Source: Haemophilus_A paraphrohaemolyticus_A
GTDB taxonomy: Bacteria > Pseudomonadota > Gammaproteobacteria > Enterobacterales > Pasteurellaceae
Assembly (NCBI RefSeq): GCF_003253115.1
Contig: NZ_QEQF01000001.1
Coordinates: 576,222 to 640,221 of the forward strand
Direction of reading: 5' to 3'
DNA length: 64,000 nt
Shown here: positions 8,485 through 16,737 of the stretch, in pieces
How the letters are laid out: each line of letters begins with the position of its first letter
Numbering within the stretch: position 1 is the first letter of the stretch
Made by a program: the position numbers and the translations under genes
Notes under the pieces: generated by a model
Seen by the model: only the letters and a program-made list of their open reading frames with translations
What the model was told of the DNA's origin: nothing
The model's database searches: none

Positions 8485-8502
8485 TGTACAAAAGATTGTA
8501 CA
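8485..8502 (-). promoter_or_regulatory. YefM-YoeB operator: two TGTACA palindromes
   Basis: TGTACA occurs at 8485-8490 and 8497-8502, 12 bp centre to centre, starting 21 bp upstream of the yefM ATG. The E. coli yefM-yoeB operator uses the same hexamer with the same spacing. Confidence 0.8.
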
Positions 8503-8612
8503 TTTGTCGCTTAGAGAATGCAATATCAGGCTCAGATTACTTTTCTCTGCGTGAATGCAAAGCTTAAATTTGCTAAAATATTGCCTTAATGAATACAGAA
8601 AAAGAGGCGAAA

Positions 8613-11522
8613 ATGTTTGTCGTTGGGCAAAGATGGATTAGCGAATCCGAAAATAATTTAGGTTTAGGTCTAGTTTCAAATGTAGATAACCGCACAGTGA
8701 CTATTCAATTCCCTGCTGCGGAAGATGAGCGAATTTATGCGGTTTCAAATGCACCGCTTACCCGTGTGCAGTTCCAAGTGGGCGATGTGATTACCGCTCA
8801 AGAAGGTTGGAAAATGCAGGTGACGCAAGTGATGGATAATCAAGGAGTGGCGTTTTATTTAGGTAAACGAACGGATAATCAAGAAGAAAGCGTTTTGCCT
8901 GAAATGTTGCTTGATCACAAAGTCAGTTTTAGCCGCCCGCAAGACCGTCTATTTTCGGCACAGATTGACCGCTCAGATCGTTTTTCGCTCCGCTATCGAG
9001 CTTTGCAGCACCAACAAGCACAGTTCCAATCTCCGTTGCGCGGTTTGCGAGGCATTCGAGCCAGTCTGATTCCTCATCAATTGCATATTGCCAAAGAAGT
9101 AGGGCAACGTCTCTCTCCACGTGTATTACTTGCTGATGAAGTGGGTTTAGGAAAAACCATCGAAGCAGGGATGATTTTACAACAACAAATTTTTGCAGGT
9201 AGAGCGGAACGCGTGTTGGTGCTCTTACCTGAAAGCTTGCAACACCAGTGGCTGGTGGAAATGCTTCGTCGTTTCAACTTGCGTTTTTCGCTGTTTGATG
9301 AAGAGCGTTGTGCGGATTTCGACAAAACGGACGAAGATGGCAACGATGCAAGCGAAAATCCGTTTGAGAGTGAATCGATGGTGATTGCTTCCATCGACTG
9401 GCTAGAAGCGATGCCAAATCGTGCGAAGCAAGTGCTTGAATGCGATTGGAATATGTTGATTGTTGATGAGGCTCATCACCTTGAGTGGTCAGAAGATGCA
9501 CCTTCGGTTGCCTATCAATTGGTGGAAAAACTGGCAAAACAGATTCCGTCTGTCTTACTGCTTACCGCAACGCCTGAACAGCTTGGCCAAGAGAGTCATT
9601 TTGCTCGCCTCGCTTTGTTAGATTCCGATCGTTTTTACGATTATGCTGCCTTTGAACAGGAACAAAATGCGTATCAACCTGTGGCTGATGCGGTGGCAAC
9701 TTTGTTGAATGACAAGCTGTTAAGCGATGCGGAGCAGAATGCTATTGCAGAATTGTTGAGCGAAGAAGACACTGAACCGATGTTTAAGATCATCAATAGC
9801 AAAAAATCGGCAGAATCTGACCGCTTGCAAGTTCGCCAAGAACTCATTAAAGAGTTGATTGACCGCCACGGCACAAGCCGCGTATTGTTCCGTAATACAC
9901 GCCAAGGCGTGAAAGGTTTCCCTCGTCGTGAATATTATCAAATTAGCCTTGAATTACCGAACCAATATGCGAATGCGTTAAAAGTGATGAGCACAATGGG
10001 CTCGTTACAGATGAGCGAGCGTCTTTACCCAGAGCGTTTGTTCCAACGTTTCAATCCAAATGCACGTTGGACAGAGTTTGATCCGCGTGTGGAATGGTTG
10101 ATCACTTTCCTGAAAAATCACCACGATGAAAAAATCTTAGTGATTTGTAAACACGCAGAAACGGCAATTGCACTTGAACAAATTTTGCGTGAAAAAGAGG
10201 CAATTCGTTCAGCGGTATTCCACGAGAAAATGTCGATTGTGGAACGTGATAAAGCCTCTGCTTACTTTGCACAACAAGAAGATGGGGCACAGGTGCTGAT
10301 TAGTTCTAGCATTGGCTCGGAAGGGCGAAACTTCCAATTTGCCAGCAATTTAGTGCTATTTGGTTTGCCAGATAACCCTGACTTATTGGAACAAAGTATC
10401 GGGCGTTTAGATCGAATCGGTCAGAAAAAAGACATCAAAATTCACGTGCCTTGTTTCGAAAATTCTGCACAATCGGTACTTGCTGATTGGTATCATCAAG
10501 GCTTGAATGCTTTTGAAGAAACTTGTCCGATGGGCACGGCACTTTACCGTGAATTTGGTGAAGACTTAGGGACTTATTTCCTCAACTCACAAGCGGACGG
10601 ATTTTCAGAATTAATTGCAAAAACCAATAAACGCCAAAAAGCCTTGAAAGCTGAACTAGAGCATGGACGCGATCGATTGCTGGAACTTAATTCCAATGGT
10701 GGTGAACAAGCACAACAGTTAGGCGAGGAAATTGGTAAGCAAGATAATCAGCCACAATTGGTGAATTTTGCCTTAAATTTGTTTGATGTGATTGGTGTGG
10801 AACAAGAGGATTTAGGAGAGCAGAGTATTGTAATCCGCCCAACAGGGCATATGCTGGTACCCGATTTTCCTGGACTTTCGGAAGAGGGGAATACGGTAAC
10901 TTTCAATCGTCAATTAGCGTTAATGCGTGAAGAGCTTGAATTCTTAACGTGGGATCATCCGATGATCCGTAACGGTATTGATTTGATTACCTCTGGCGAT
11001 ATTGGTAAATCAGCGGTATCGTTGTTGATTAATAAAAATTTGCCAGCGGGCACCTTGTTGCTCGAAACTATTTTTGTGGTGGAAACGCAGGCACCAAAAG
11101 GCTTGAATCTTACGCGTTTCTTACCGCCAACACCAATTCGTGTGTTGTTGGATGCGAAGGGTAATAACTTGGCAGCACAAGTGTCATTTAATGGTTTGGA
11201 AAAACAACTCAAGCCTGTAAATCGCCAAATCGCAAACCAAATTGTAAAAATGGCACGTCGCAATATTGAAAAATTGATCAGTGTGAGCGAACAAAAAGTG
11301 GCGGAACAAGCATCAGACATTATTGCCAAAGCAAAAATTGAAGCGAATAGCAAATTACAAGCTGAATTACACCGCTTAGAAGCATTGAAATCGGTGAATA
11401 AAAATATTCGTGATGATGAAATTCAAGCTCTTGAACAGCAATTACAAGAAACGCTTGCACAGCTTGAATTGGCGAATTGGCGATTGGATAGTTTACGTGT
11501 GATTGTGAGTAATCAGGAATAA
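8613..11522 (+). CDS. rapA: RNA polymerase-associated ATPase RapA (HepA)
   Basis: This Swi2/Snf2 ATPase binds RNA polymerase and recycles it after transcription. From ATG 8613 it has 969 residues, within one of E. coli RapA (968). Tudor-like N-terminal domains (about 1-110) come first, then the helicase core with Walker A DEVGLGKT at 175-182, DEAHH at 285-289 and the C-terminal motif QSIGRLDRIGQ near 605, and a RapA-specific C-terminal region. An in-frame ATG at 8589 exists, but GAGGCG just before 8613 and the family N-terminus favour 8613. rluA begins two bases after the stop, as a small operon. Confidence 0.95.
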   Translation: MFVVGQRWISESENNLGLGLVSNVDNRTVTIQFPAAEDERIYAVSNAPLTRVQFQVGDVITAQEGWKMQVTQVMDNQGVAFYLGKRTDNQEESVLPEMLLDHKVSFSRPQDRLFSAQIDRSDRFSLRYRALQHQQAQFQSPLRGLRGIRASLIPHQLHIAKEVGQRLSPRVLLADEVGLGKTIEAGMILQQQIFAGRAERVLVLLPESLQHQWLVEMLRRFNLRFSLFDEERCADFDKTDEDGNDASENPFESESMVIASIDWLEAMPNRAKQVLECDWNMLIVDEAHHLEWSEDAPSVAYQLVEKLAKQIPSVLLLTATPEQLGQESHFARLALLDSDRFYDYAAFEQEQNAYQPVADAVATLLNDKLLSDAEQNAIAELLSEEDTEPMFKIINSKKSAESDRLQVRQELIKELIDRHGTSRVLFRNTRQGVKGFPRREYYQISLELPNQYANALKVMSTMGSLQMSERLYPERLFQRFNPNARWTEFDPRVEWLITFLKNHHDEKILVICKHAETAIALEQILREKEAIRSAVFHEKMSIVERDKASAYFAQQEDGAQVLISSSIGSEGRNFQFASNLVLFGLPDNPDLLEQSIGRLDRIGQKKDIKIHVPCFENSAQSVLADWYHQGLNAFEETCPMGTALYREFGEDLGTYFLNSQADGFSELIAKTNKRQKALKAELEHGRDRLLELNSNGGEQAQQLGEEIGKQDNQPQLVNFALNLFDVIGVEQEDLGEQSIVIRPTGHMLVPDFPGLSEEGNTVTFNRQLALMREELEFLTWDHPMIRNGIDLITSGDIGKSAVSLLINKNLPAGTLLLETIFVVETQAPKGLNLTRFLPPTPIRVLLDAKGNNLAAQVSFNGLEKQLKPVNRQIANQIVKMARRNIEKLISVSEQKVAEQASDIIAKAKIEANSKLQAELHRLEALKSVNKNIRDDEIQALEQQLQETLAQLELANWRLDSLRVIVSNQE

Positions 11523-11524
11523 TT

Positions 11525-12193
11525 ATGGCTCTTATCGAATACCACCCACCGCTTGAACCTTTTTTAGATGAGGTTTATCGCGACAACCATATTTTAGTAA
11601 TCAACAAACCGAGCGGATTGCTTTCCGTTCCAGGTAATCGCCCCGAATATTTTGACAGCGCAATGACCCGCGTGCAGAAAAAATATGGCTTTACCGAACC
11701 TGCTCATCGTTTGGATATGGCAACAAGCGGTATTTTATTATTTGCATTAAGTAAGGTAGCAGAAAAAGAACTGAAACGTCAATTTCGCGAACGTGAGCCT
11801 AAAAAACATTATATTGCGTTATTATGGGGCAAACTAGGCGAGAAAGTAGGTAATACGGGCGAGATGAATTTCCCGCTAATTTGCGACTGGGAAAATCGCC
11901 CACGTCAAAAAATTTGCTACGAGCATGGCAAAAAAGCGATTACCCATTACGAAGTGTTGGAATATTTACCGAACAATACCACGAGAGTAAAACTTACCCC
12001 AATTACAGGACGTTCTCACCAGCTACGTGTACACTCTTTGGCGCTGGGACATCCCATTCTAGGCGATAAATTCTATGCTAATCCATTAGCCAAAAGCCTT
12101 GCTCCAAGGCTTTGCTTACACGCCGAAAGTTTAACGATTACTCACCCAATAACGGGCGAGAGAATGACGTTTACGGCAGAGGCTGAGTTTTAA
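11525..12193 (+). CDS. rluA: Dual-specificity rRNA/tRNA pseudouridine synthase RluA
   Basis: This 222-residue pseudouridine synthase has the family motif HRLDMATSG with catalytic D64 and no N-terminal S4 domain, as in RluA, which modifies U746 of 23S rRNA and U32 of several tRNAs. The late TGRSHQLRVH motif binds the target base. The ATG is two bases after the rapA stop, and the rapA-rluA pairing is conserved with E. coli, which supports the assignment over RluC/D-type enzymes. A second, shorter RluA-type protein is encoded at 58668-59312. Confidence 0.92.
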   Translation: MALIEYHPPLEPFLDEVYRDNHILVINKPSGLLSVPGNRPEYFDSAMTRVQKKYGFTEPAHRLDMATSGILLFALSKVAEKELKRQFREREPKKHYIALLWGKLGEKVGNTGEMNFPLICDWENRPRQKICYEHGKKAITHYEVLEYLPNNTTRVKLTPITGRSHQLRVHSLALGHPILGDKFYANPLAKSLAPRLCLHAESLTITHPITGERMTFTAEAEF

Positions 12194-12352
12194 ACAAAAG
12201 TGATTGTGAGCTAGTGCCTTATAATACAAGGCTTTAATCCCATTTTAAACTCAACCATTCAAAAGCATGATAAGAAAAATAATCTTCAGTTTCGACATGA
12301 TCAGCAACCGTTTTATGCATCTGCCATATAATTTCGAAAAACTGGATAATAT

Positions 12353-12391
12353 AAAGGCAAGTAAGATTTCTCTACTTGCCTTTATTTTTTT
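12353..12391 (+). terminator. Strong terminator upstream of ffs
   Basis: AAAGGCAAGTA and TACTTGCCTTT pair around a 9-base loop and are followed by ATTTTTTTAA. It can end the rapA-rluA transcript, or a short RNA starting near 12230. Confidence 0.8.
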
Positions 12392-12426
12392 AATCTCTAT
12401 AATAGCAACCCTTATGTTCGCAAGAG

Positions 12427-12432
12427 CATAAT
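12427..12432 (+). promoter_or_regulatory. ffs -10 box
   Basis: CATAAT lies six bases before the first G of the 4.5S RNA, the expected spacing for a -10 element. No clear -35 was identified. Confidence 0.6.
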
Positions 12433-12437
12433 CCAAT

Positions 12438-12549
12438 GGGGGTGTTATTGGTTCCTCGCAACGGTGTTCAGCTTACTTGGTCAGGTTCGGAAGAAAGCAG
12501 CCTGGGTTGAAATTTCTGTGTGCCGAGGGGTGCTGGTAACACCCCCACC
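12438..12549 (+). ncRNA. ffs: Signal recognition particle 4.5S RNA
   Basis: The bacterial small SRP RNA binds Ffh and targets membrane proteins to the translocon. The conserved Ffh-binding core GGTCAGGTTCGGAAGAAAGC starts at 12479 and includes the GGAA apical tetraloop and the symmetrical internal loop. The ends GGGGGTGTTA (12438) and TAACACCCCC (ending 12546) pair perfectly to close the rod, and a T7 run follows. The length of about 110 nt is standard. The T-run abuts the end of the opposing sulfatase gene. Confidence 0.95.
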
Positions 12550-12556
12550 TTTTTTT

Positions 12557-14539
12557 CTATTTACCTGCCTCTTTTTTCTCTTCTTTTGGTAAACGATATA
12601 ACTGATGTTTATACAAATAGCTTGGCAGCAAGGCTTGAGCTAATGCATCTTTTTTCTCTTCCTCATCAACGGCTTTCGGAATCAGTTTTTCGTTGGCTTT
12701 ATCGTATGTAAAGCTCTCAATAGGCGTATTTGGACGCATTACAATCACATCATTATTCGCTTTCATGACAGCTTGTGTCGCATCATATTGCATAATTGCA
12801 CGATTTGGCTCAACATTTTGGGTTAAGTCATAGCCCATCATTGGGTTTTCGCTGCTAATTCCCGCTACAGACAGCAGAGTTGCCGGCATATCAAGTTGGC
12901 TGACTAAACGGCTATCACGTTTTGGCTCGATATGATTACCGAGCAATAATGCTGGGATATGGAAGTGACGAATCGGTACTAAATCATCGCCTGTTGCACG
13001 CGAGTCGTGGTCAGCAATAATTAAGAAGATGGTGTCATTCCAATAATTCGATTTTTTCGCTAACTCGAAGAAATGCCCAATCGCATAATCAGCATATTTT
13101 GCGGCATTATTACGTGTTTGTTTTGGTTGTTCATACAGTTCAATTTTGCCATCTGGGAACTCAAACGGATCGTGGTTGCTTGAGCTAAACACAAGGCTAA
13201 AGAAAGGTTTGCCTTCATTGTGTAATTGGGTAAAAGTCTCGTTTGCTTTGTCGAATAAGTCTTCATCGCTTACGCCCCAAGTCGCTTTAAATTTGGGATT
13301 AGCGTAATCATTTTCATCAATAATACGGGTGAAACCATTGCCGTAGAAAAAACTTGCCATATTGTCGAAATGTTTTTCCCCTCCATAAATGAACGAGGTA
13401 TCGTAACCTTGACGACGCAATAATTCTGCAATACTAAAGAAGTTATTTTGACTTTTCGTGAGTTTCACAACTGCACGGGCTGGTGTTGGCAAGAAACCGG
13501 TGGTTGTTGCTTCAATGCCACGCACAGAACGCGTACCCGTTGCATATAGGTTTTCAAACAACCATCCCTGTTCGGCTAATTTATCTAAGTTTGGAGTTAA
13601 TGGTTTACCGCCAAGCGTGCCAACAAATTGTGCACCAAGGCTCTCTTGAAGCAATATTACGATATTTTTCGGTTTACCTGTGTAACTTGCTTGGTTGTAA
13701 GTCAGTGTTGGAATTTCGCTTGAAATGTAATCTGAATCTGGACGACCACGCAATTTTTTCACACGTTCGAACATTTCTTCATCCGACATTTTGCCATATT
13801 GCTCCGCTGATTTTTCTTCATCTTTCAGTTGTTGCACCGCATAAAGCACTGAGTAGCCAGAGTTTAATACAAGAGAGTTTACGAGTGGATCGCTTGAAAA
13901 TGCCACCATAGCGGGGTTAATCCCACGGTGAGCAAAACTTGAGCGCCCCCCAACAAACACCAATGCCGCTACAAGTAAGGCAACAAGCGGTCGAATTTTC
14001 CAACTCATTTGTAAACTACGGGCGGAAACCTTTTTCACCGCCCAACCTGCTAATTTCCAATAGGTAAAAATCGCCAGTGCCATCACCACAAGGCTAATAA
14101 TCACCGTGGTTAAATGCCCGTGAATAAGCATCGTAAACACTTCTTTTGGATAAGTCAGATATTCAATAAACAGGCGGTTCGGACGCAAGTCAAAGGTTTC
14201 AATAAAATTCGGCGTCGATACTTCCATAAAGAGAATGAATACGGAACCCGCGGTGAGCCAAATACGTAAAATCGCTTGCCAAATTTTGCCAATGGCATTG
14301 TTATTGAACAGTAGCACACTGAATAAAGCAGGCAAACCAAATAGCCAACAAAGGGCGGATACATCAATCCGCAAGCCTTGCAACATCAGTTGTGACCAGC
14401 CATCTACTGCATTCACCCGTTCAGCTTGCCATAAGCCAAGAGCAAGGCGGGAAAGTGAGAGTAGAATTAAGTTAATGATAACAAAAAATAAAATAGGAAA
14501 GAGAACGGAACGTCCTTTTCTTGGAGTTGATTGCTTCAT
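12557..14539 (-). CDS. LTA synthase family protein (membrane sulfatase-fold transferase)
   Basis: This 660-residue inner-membrane protein has about five N-terminal helices (residues 1-200) and a periplasmic alkaline phosphatase/sulfatase-fold domain (about 290-620). Within it, LLQESLGAQFVG supplies the metal-binding Glu, GTRSVRGIEA holds the presumed nucleophilic Thr, and SNHDPFEF and IADHDSRATGDD carry further metal ligands. The family transfers phosphoglycerol or phosphoethanolamine head groups; in Gram-negative bacteria the acceptors are periplasmic glucans or lipopolysaccharide. The substrate here cannot be read from sequence. It stands alone on its strand. Confidence 0.82.
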   Translation of the reverse strand: MKQSTPRKGRSVLFPILFFVIINLILLSLSRLALGLWQAERVNAVDGWSQLMLQGLRIDVSALCWLFGLPALFSVLLFNNNAIGKIWQAILRIWLTAGSVFILFMEVSTPNFIETFDLRPNRLFIEYLTYPKEVFTMLIHGHLTTVIISLVVMALAIFTYWKLAGWAVKKVSARSLQMSWKIRPLVALLVAALVFVGGRSSFAHRGINPAMVAFSSDPLVNSLVLNSGYSVLYAVQQLKDEEKSAEQYGKMSDEEMFERVKKLRGRPDSDYISSEIPTLTYNQASYTGKPKNIVILLQESLGAQFVGTLGGKPLTPNLDKLAEQGWLFENLYATGTRSVRGIEATTTGFLPTPARAVVKLTKSQNNFFSIAELLRRQGYDTSFIYGGEKHFDNMASFFYGNGFTRIIDENDYANPKFKATWGVSDEDLFDKANETFTQLHNEGKPFFSLVFSSSNHDPFEFPDGKIELYEQPKQTRNNAAKYADYAIGHFFELAKKSNYWNDTIFLIIADHDSRATGDDLVPIRHFHIPALLLGNHIEPKRDSRLVSQLDMPATLLSVAGISSENPMMGYDLTQNVEPNRAIMQYDATQAVMKANNDVIVMRPNTPIESFTYDKANEKLIPKAVDEEEKKDALAQALLPSYLYKHQLYRLPKEEKKEAGK

Positions 14540-14687
14540 AGCAATTCCTTATATGAAATGAAAATCCATCGCATTTTATGCTATTCATTTTATAAATAAC
14601 AGTAGCCCGCGAAAATAAAAGCCGTTTGCAAAAACAGACATAGAACGGTAAACTTTGTTCACACTTTATTAACGAGAGAAAAACAAA

Positions 14688-14909
14688 ATGGCTAAGAAAC
14701 CGACGCCCAATTTTGAGACAACATTAAAAGAGTTAGAAAGCATCGTAACGAATTTAGAATCGGGTGACTTACCGCTCGAAGATGCTTTAAATGAATTTGA
14801 AAATGCGGTAAAACTTGTGCAACAAGGACAAGAATATTTGCAAAAAGCAGAACAACGCATTCAAATTCTTCTTAATAAAACACCTGAAGCTGAACTCACC
14901 GACTACTAA
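14688..14909 (+). CDS. xseB: Exodeoxyribonuclease VII small subunit
   Basis: This 73-residue helical protein is the small subunit of exonuclease VII, which together with XseA degrades single-stranded DNA. It shows the family pattern FETTLKELESIVTNLESGDLPLEDAL near the N-terminus. The start follows GAGAGAAAAACAAA. ispA begins one base after the stop; the xseB-ispA pairing is typical of gammaproteobacteria, but dxs, the usual third gene, is absent. Confidence 0.95.
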   Translation: MAKKPTPNFETTLKELESIVTNLESGDLPLEDALNEFENAVKLVQQGQEYLQKAEQRIQILLNKTPEAELTDY

Positions 14910-14910
14910 T

Positions 14911-15804
14911 ATGACTTACTCTCTCTCAACCGATCTTGCTGAAATCCAGCAACGTATTAACCACTATCTTTCTACTCAGCTTAAAACACTCAAAACTACG
15001 CAAGCACCGCTCACCGATGCGATGGCTTACGCTGTCTTACTTGGCGGAAAGCGAGTTCGTCCGTTTTTGATGTATGCGACTGGGCGAATGTTGGGCGTAG
15101 ACTTAGCAAAAATCGATGCTTCTGCAGGAGCAATGGAGTCTATTCACGCTTATTCATTAGTACACGATGATTTGCCTGCGATGGATGATGATGCATTAAG
15201 ACGAGGTAAACCTACCTGTCATATTGCCTTTGATGAAGCCACGGCAATTTTAGCGGGCGATGCTCTGCAAAGTTTTGCTTTTGAGCTAATTGCAGACGAT
15301 GAACTACTCACTCCTTTGCAAAAAATTCGTCAAATTCAATCACTTGCAAAAGCCGCTGGTGCAAAAGGAATGTGCCTGGGGCAAAATTTAGATTTGCTTG
15401 CGGAAAACAAAGCAGTTTCATTAGAAGAATTAGAATTTATTCATCGTAATAAAACAGGGGCGTTAATTGAAGCCTCTGTGTTAATGGGTTTTAACCTTTC
15501 TGATTATGCAGAAGATAAACGTATTGAAATGCAGCTTCAACGCTATGCCCAAGCGATTGGCTTAGCTTTCCAAGTGCAAGACGATATTTTAGACGTCATT
15601 GGTGAAACAGATAAAATCGGCAAAACCGCAGGGGCTGATGAGCAGCACAATAAAAGCACTTATCCTAAACTACTAGGCTTAGAAGGGGCACAGCAAAAAG
15701 CTCAAAAACTTTATCAGGTAGCGATTGATACTTTAAATGAGCTGAATTTTGATACGACCGCACTAAAAGAGTTGGCAGATTTTATTATTCATCGAGAAAA
15801 TTAA
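14911..15804 (+). CDS. ispA: Farnesyl diphosphate synthase
   Basis: This 297-residue all-helical prenyltransferase condenses dimethylallyl and isopentenyl diphosphates into farnesyl diphosphate, the precursor of undecaprenyl and quinone chains. The first aspartate-rich motif DDLPAMDDD is at 86-94 and the second, DDILD, at 224-228. An upstream in-frame start at 14815 would overlap xseB throughout; ATG 14911, one base after the xseB stop, gives the normal length (E. coli 299). Its product feeds UppS, encoded at 42392-43111 in this window. Confidence 0.95.
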   Translation: MTYSLSTDLAEIQQRINHYLSTQLKTLKTTQAPLTDAMAYAVLLGGKRVRPFLMYATGRMLGVDLAKIDASAGAMESIHAYSLVHDDLPAMDDDALRRGKPTCHIAFDEATAILAGDALQSFAFELIADDELLTPLQKIRQIQSLAKAAGAKGMCLGQNLDLLAENKAVSLEELEFIHRNKTGALIEASVLMGFNLSDYAEDKRIEMQLQRYAQAIGLAFQVQDDILDVIGETDKIGKTAGADEQHNKSTYPKLLGLEGAQQKAQKLYQVAIDTLNELNFDTTALKELADFIIHREN

Positions 15805-15823
15805 GTTCATAAAAATGGTTGGT

Positions 15824-15867
15824 AAAAATGCGTAGTTTGATAATTCAATACCACGCATTTTATTTTA
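15824..15867. terminator. Bidirectional terminator between ispA and deoC
   Basis: AAAAATGCGT and ACGCATTTTA pair around a 19-base loop and are flanked by A- and T-rich runs. It serves both converging genes and reaches the deoC stop codon. Confidence 0.7.
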
Positions 15868-16536
15868 ATATCCCTCACTTTCAGCCAAAACCCCATTCAC
15901 AATCGCAATCCCTGCACTTGCCCCAATTCTTGTTGCACCAGCTTCTATCATCGCTAATGCGGTTTGTGTATCACGAATACCGCCTGAGGCTTTTACGCCA
16001 ATTTCGCCAACGGTCTGTTTCATTAACGCCACATCCTCTACGGTTGCCCCGCCTTTATTGAAGCCTGTTGAAGTTTTTACGAAGGCAACGCCAATGGCTT
16101 TACAGATTTCGCACGCTTTAACAATTTCTTCTTTGCTGAGTAAGCAAGTTTCCAAAATCACTTTAAGTGGTGTGTCATGGCAAGCATGAAATACAGCTTG
16201 AATATCGGCTTGCACCTTTTCCCATTGGTTCGATTTAATCCAACCCACGTTAATCACCATATCAATTTCGCCCGCCCCCGCTTGAATCGCTTGCTCGGTT
16301 TCAAACGCTTTAACCACAGTTGCATTTGCTCCCAATGGAAAGCCAATTACTGTGCAGATTTTTACCGCTGAATCAGCAAGTTTTTGCTTAGCGAGCGAAA
16401 TATGGCAAGGGTTGATACAGACAGAATAAAAGCCATATTCAAGCGCTTCTTCGCAGAGTTTTAGAATATCTTGTTCGGTTTTTTCAGCAGTGAGAGCGGT
16501 GTGATCGATATATTTTGCAAGTTGAGATGCGTTCAT
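15865..16536 (-). CDS. deoC: Deoxyribose-phosphate aldolase
   Basis: This 223-residue class I aldolase cleaves 2-deoxy-D-ribose 5-phosphate to glyceraldehyde 3-phosphate and acetaldehyde in deoxynucleoside catabolism. The Schiff-base lysine lies in GVAFVKTSTGF, and the ASGGIRD motif follows. A longer open frame starts at 16611, but AAAGGAGA seven bases before ATG 16536 fixes the start and gives family length. The upstream region has a weak CRP-like match (TGTGA at 16647 with an imperfect TATCA partner), which I do not list as a feature. No other deo genes are adjacent. Confidence 0.95.
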   Translation of the reverse strand: MNASQLAKYIDHTALTAEKTEQDILKLCEEALEYGFYSVCINPCHISLAKQKLADSAVKICTVIGFPLGANATVVKAFETEQAIQAGAGEIDMVINVGWIKSNQWEKVQADIQAVFHACHDTPLKVILETCLLSKEEIVKACEICKAIGVAFVKTSTGFNKGGATVEDVALMKQTVGEIGVKASGGIRDTQTALAMIEAGATRIGASAGIAIVNGVLAESEGY

Positions 16537-16737
16537 AAAATCTCCTTTGAGTGAAAATAAAATTGCCCACAATATACGCCAACTGGTTAGATTTGCAAAA
16601 GATTTTACCATCTTAACCGCTTACCTTTTTCTTTATGAAGAAAAAATGTGATTTAGTTATCATTTCTGAAGTTTCACTCTGTTTTCAAAATATCAGCTTG
16701 CTATAATCCGAAAGGGTTAATTAATTTCGAGGTTAGT

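Noticed and set aside
12267..12431. A 54-codon plus-strand frame with a hydrophobic C-terminus upstream of ffs
   Set aside because: It has no Shine-Dalgarno and runs through the strong terminator at 12353-12391 and the ffs -10 box. The reverse-strand frame over the same bases (12251-12436) is no better.
16647..16662. CRP-like sequence between deoC and the YidE-like gene
   Set aside because: Only the TGTGA half matches well; the partner half TATCA fits 3 of 5 positions.
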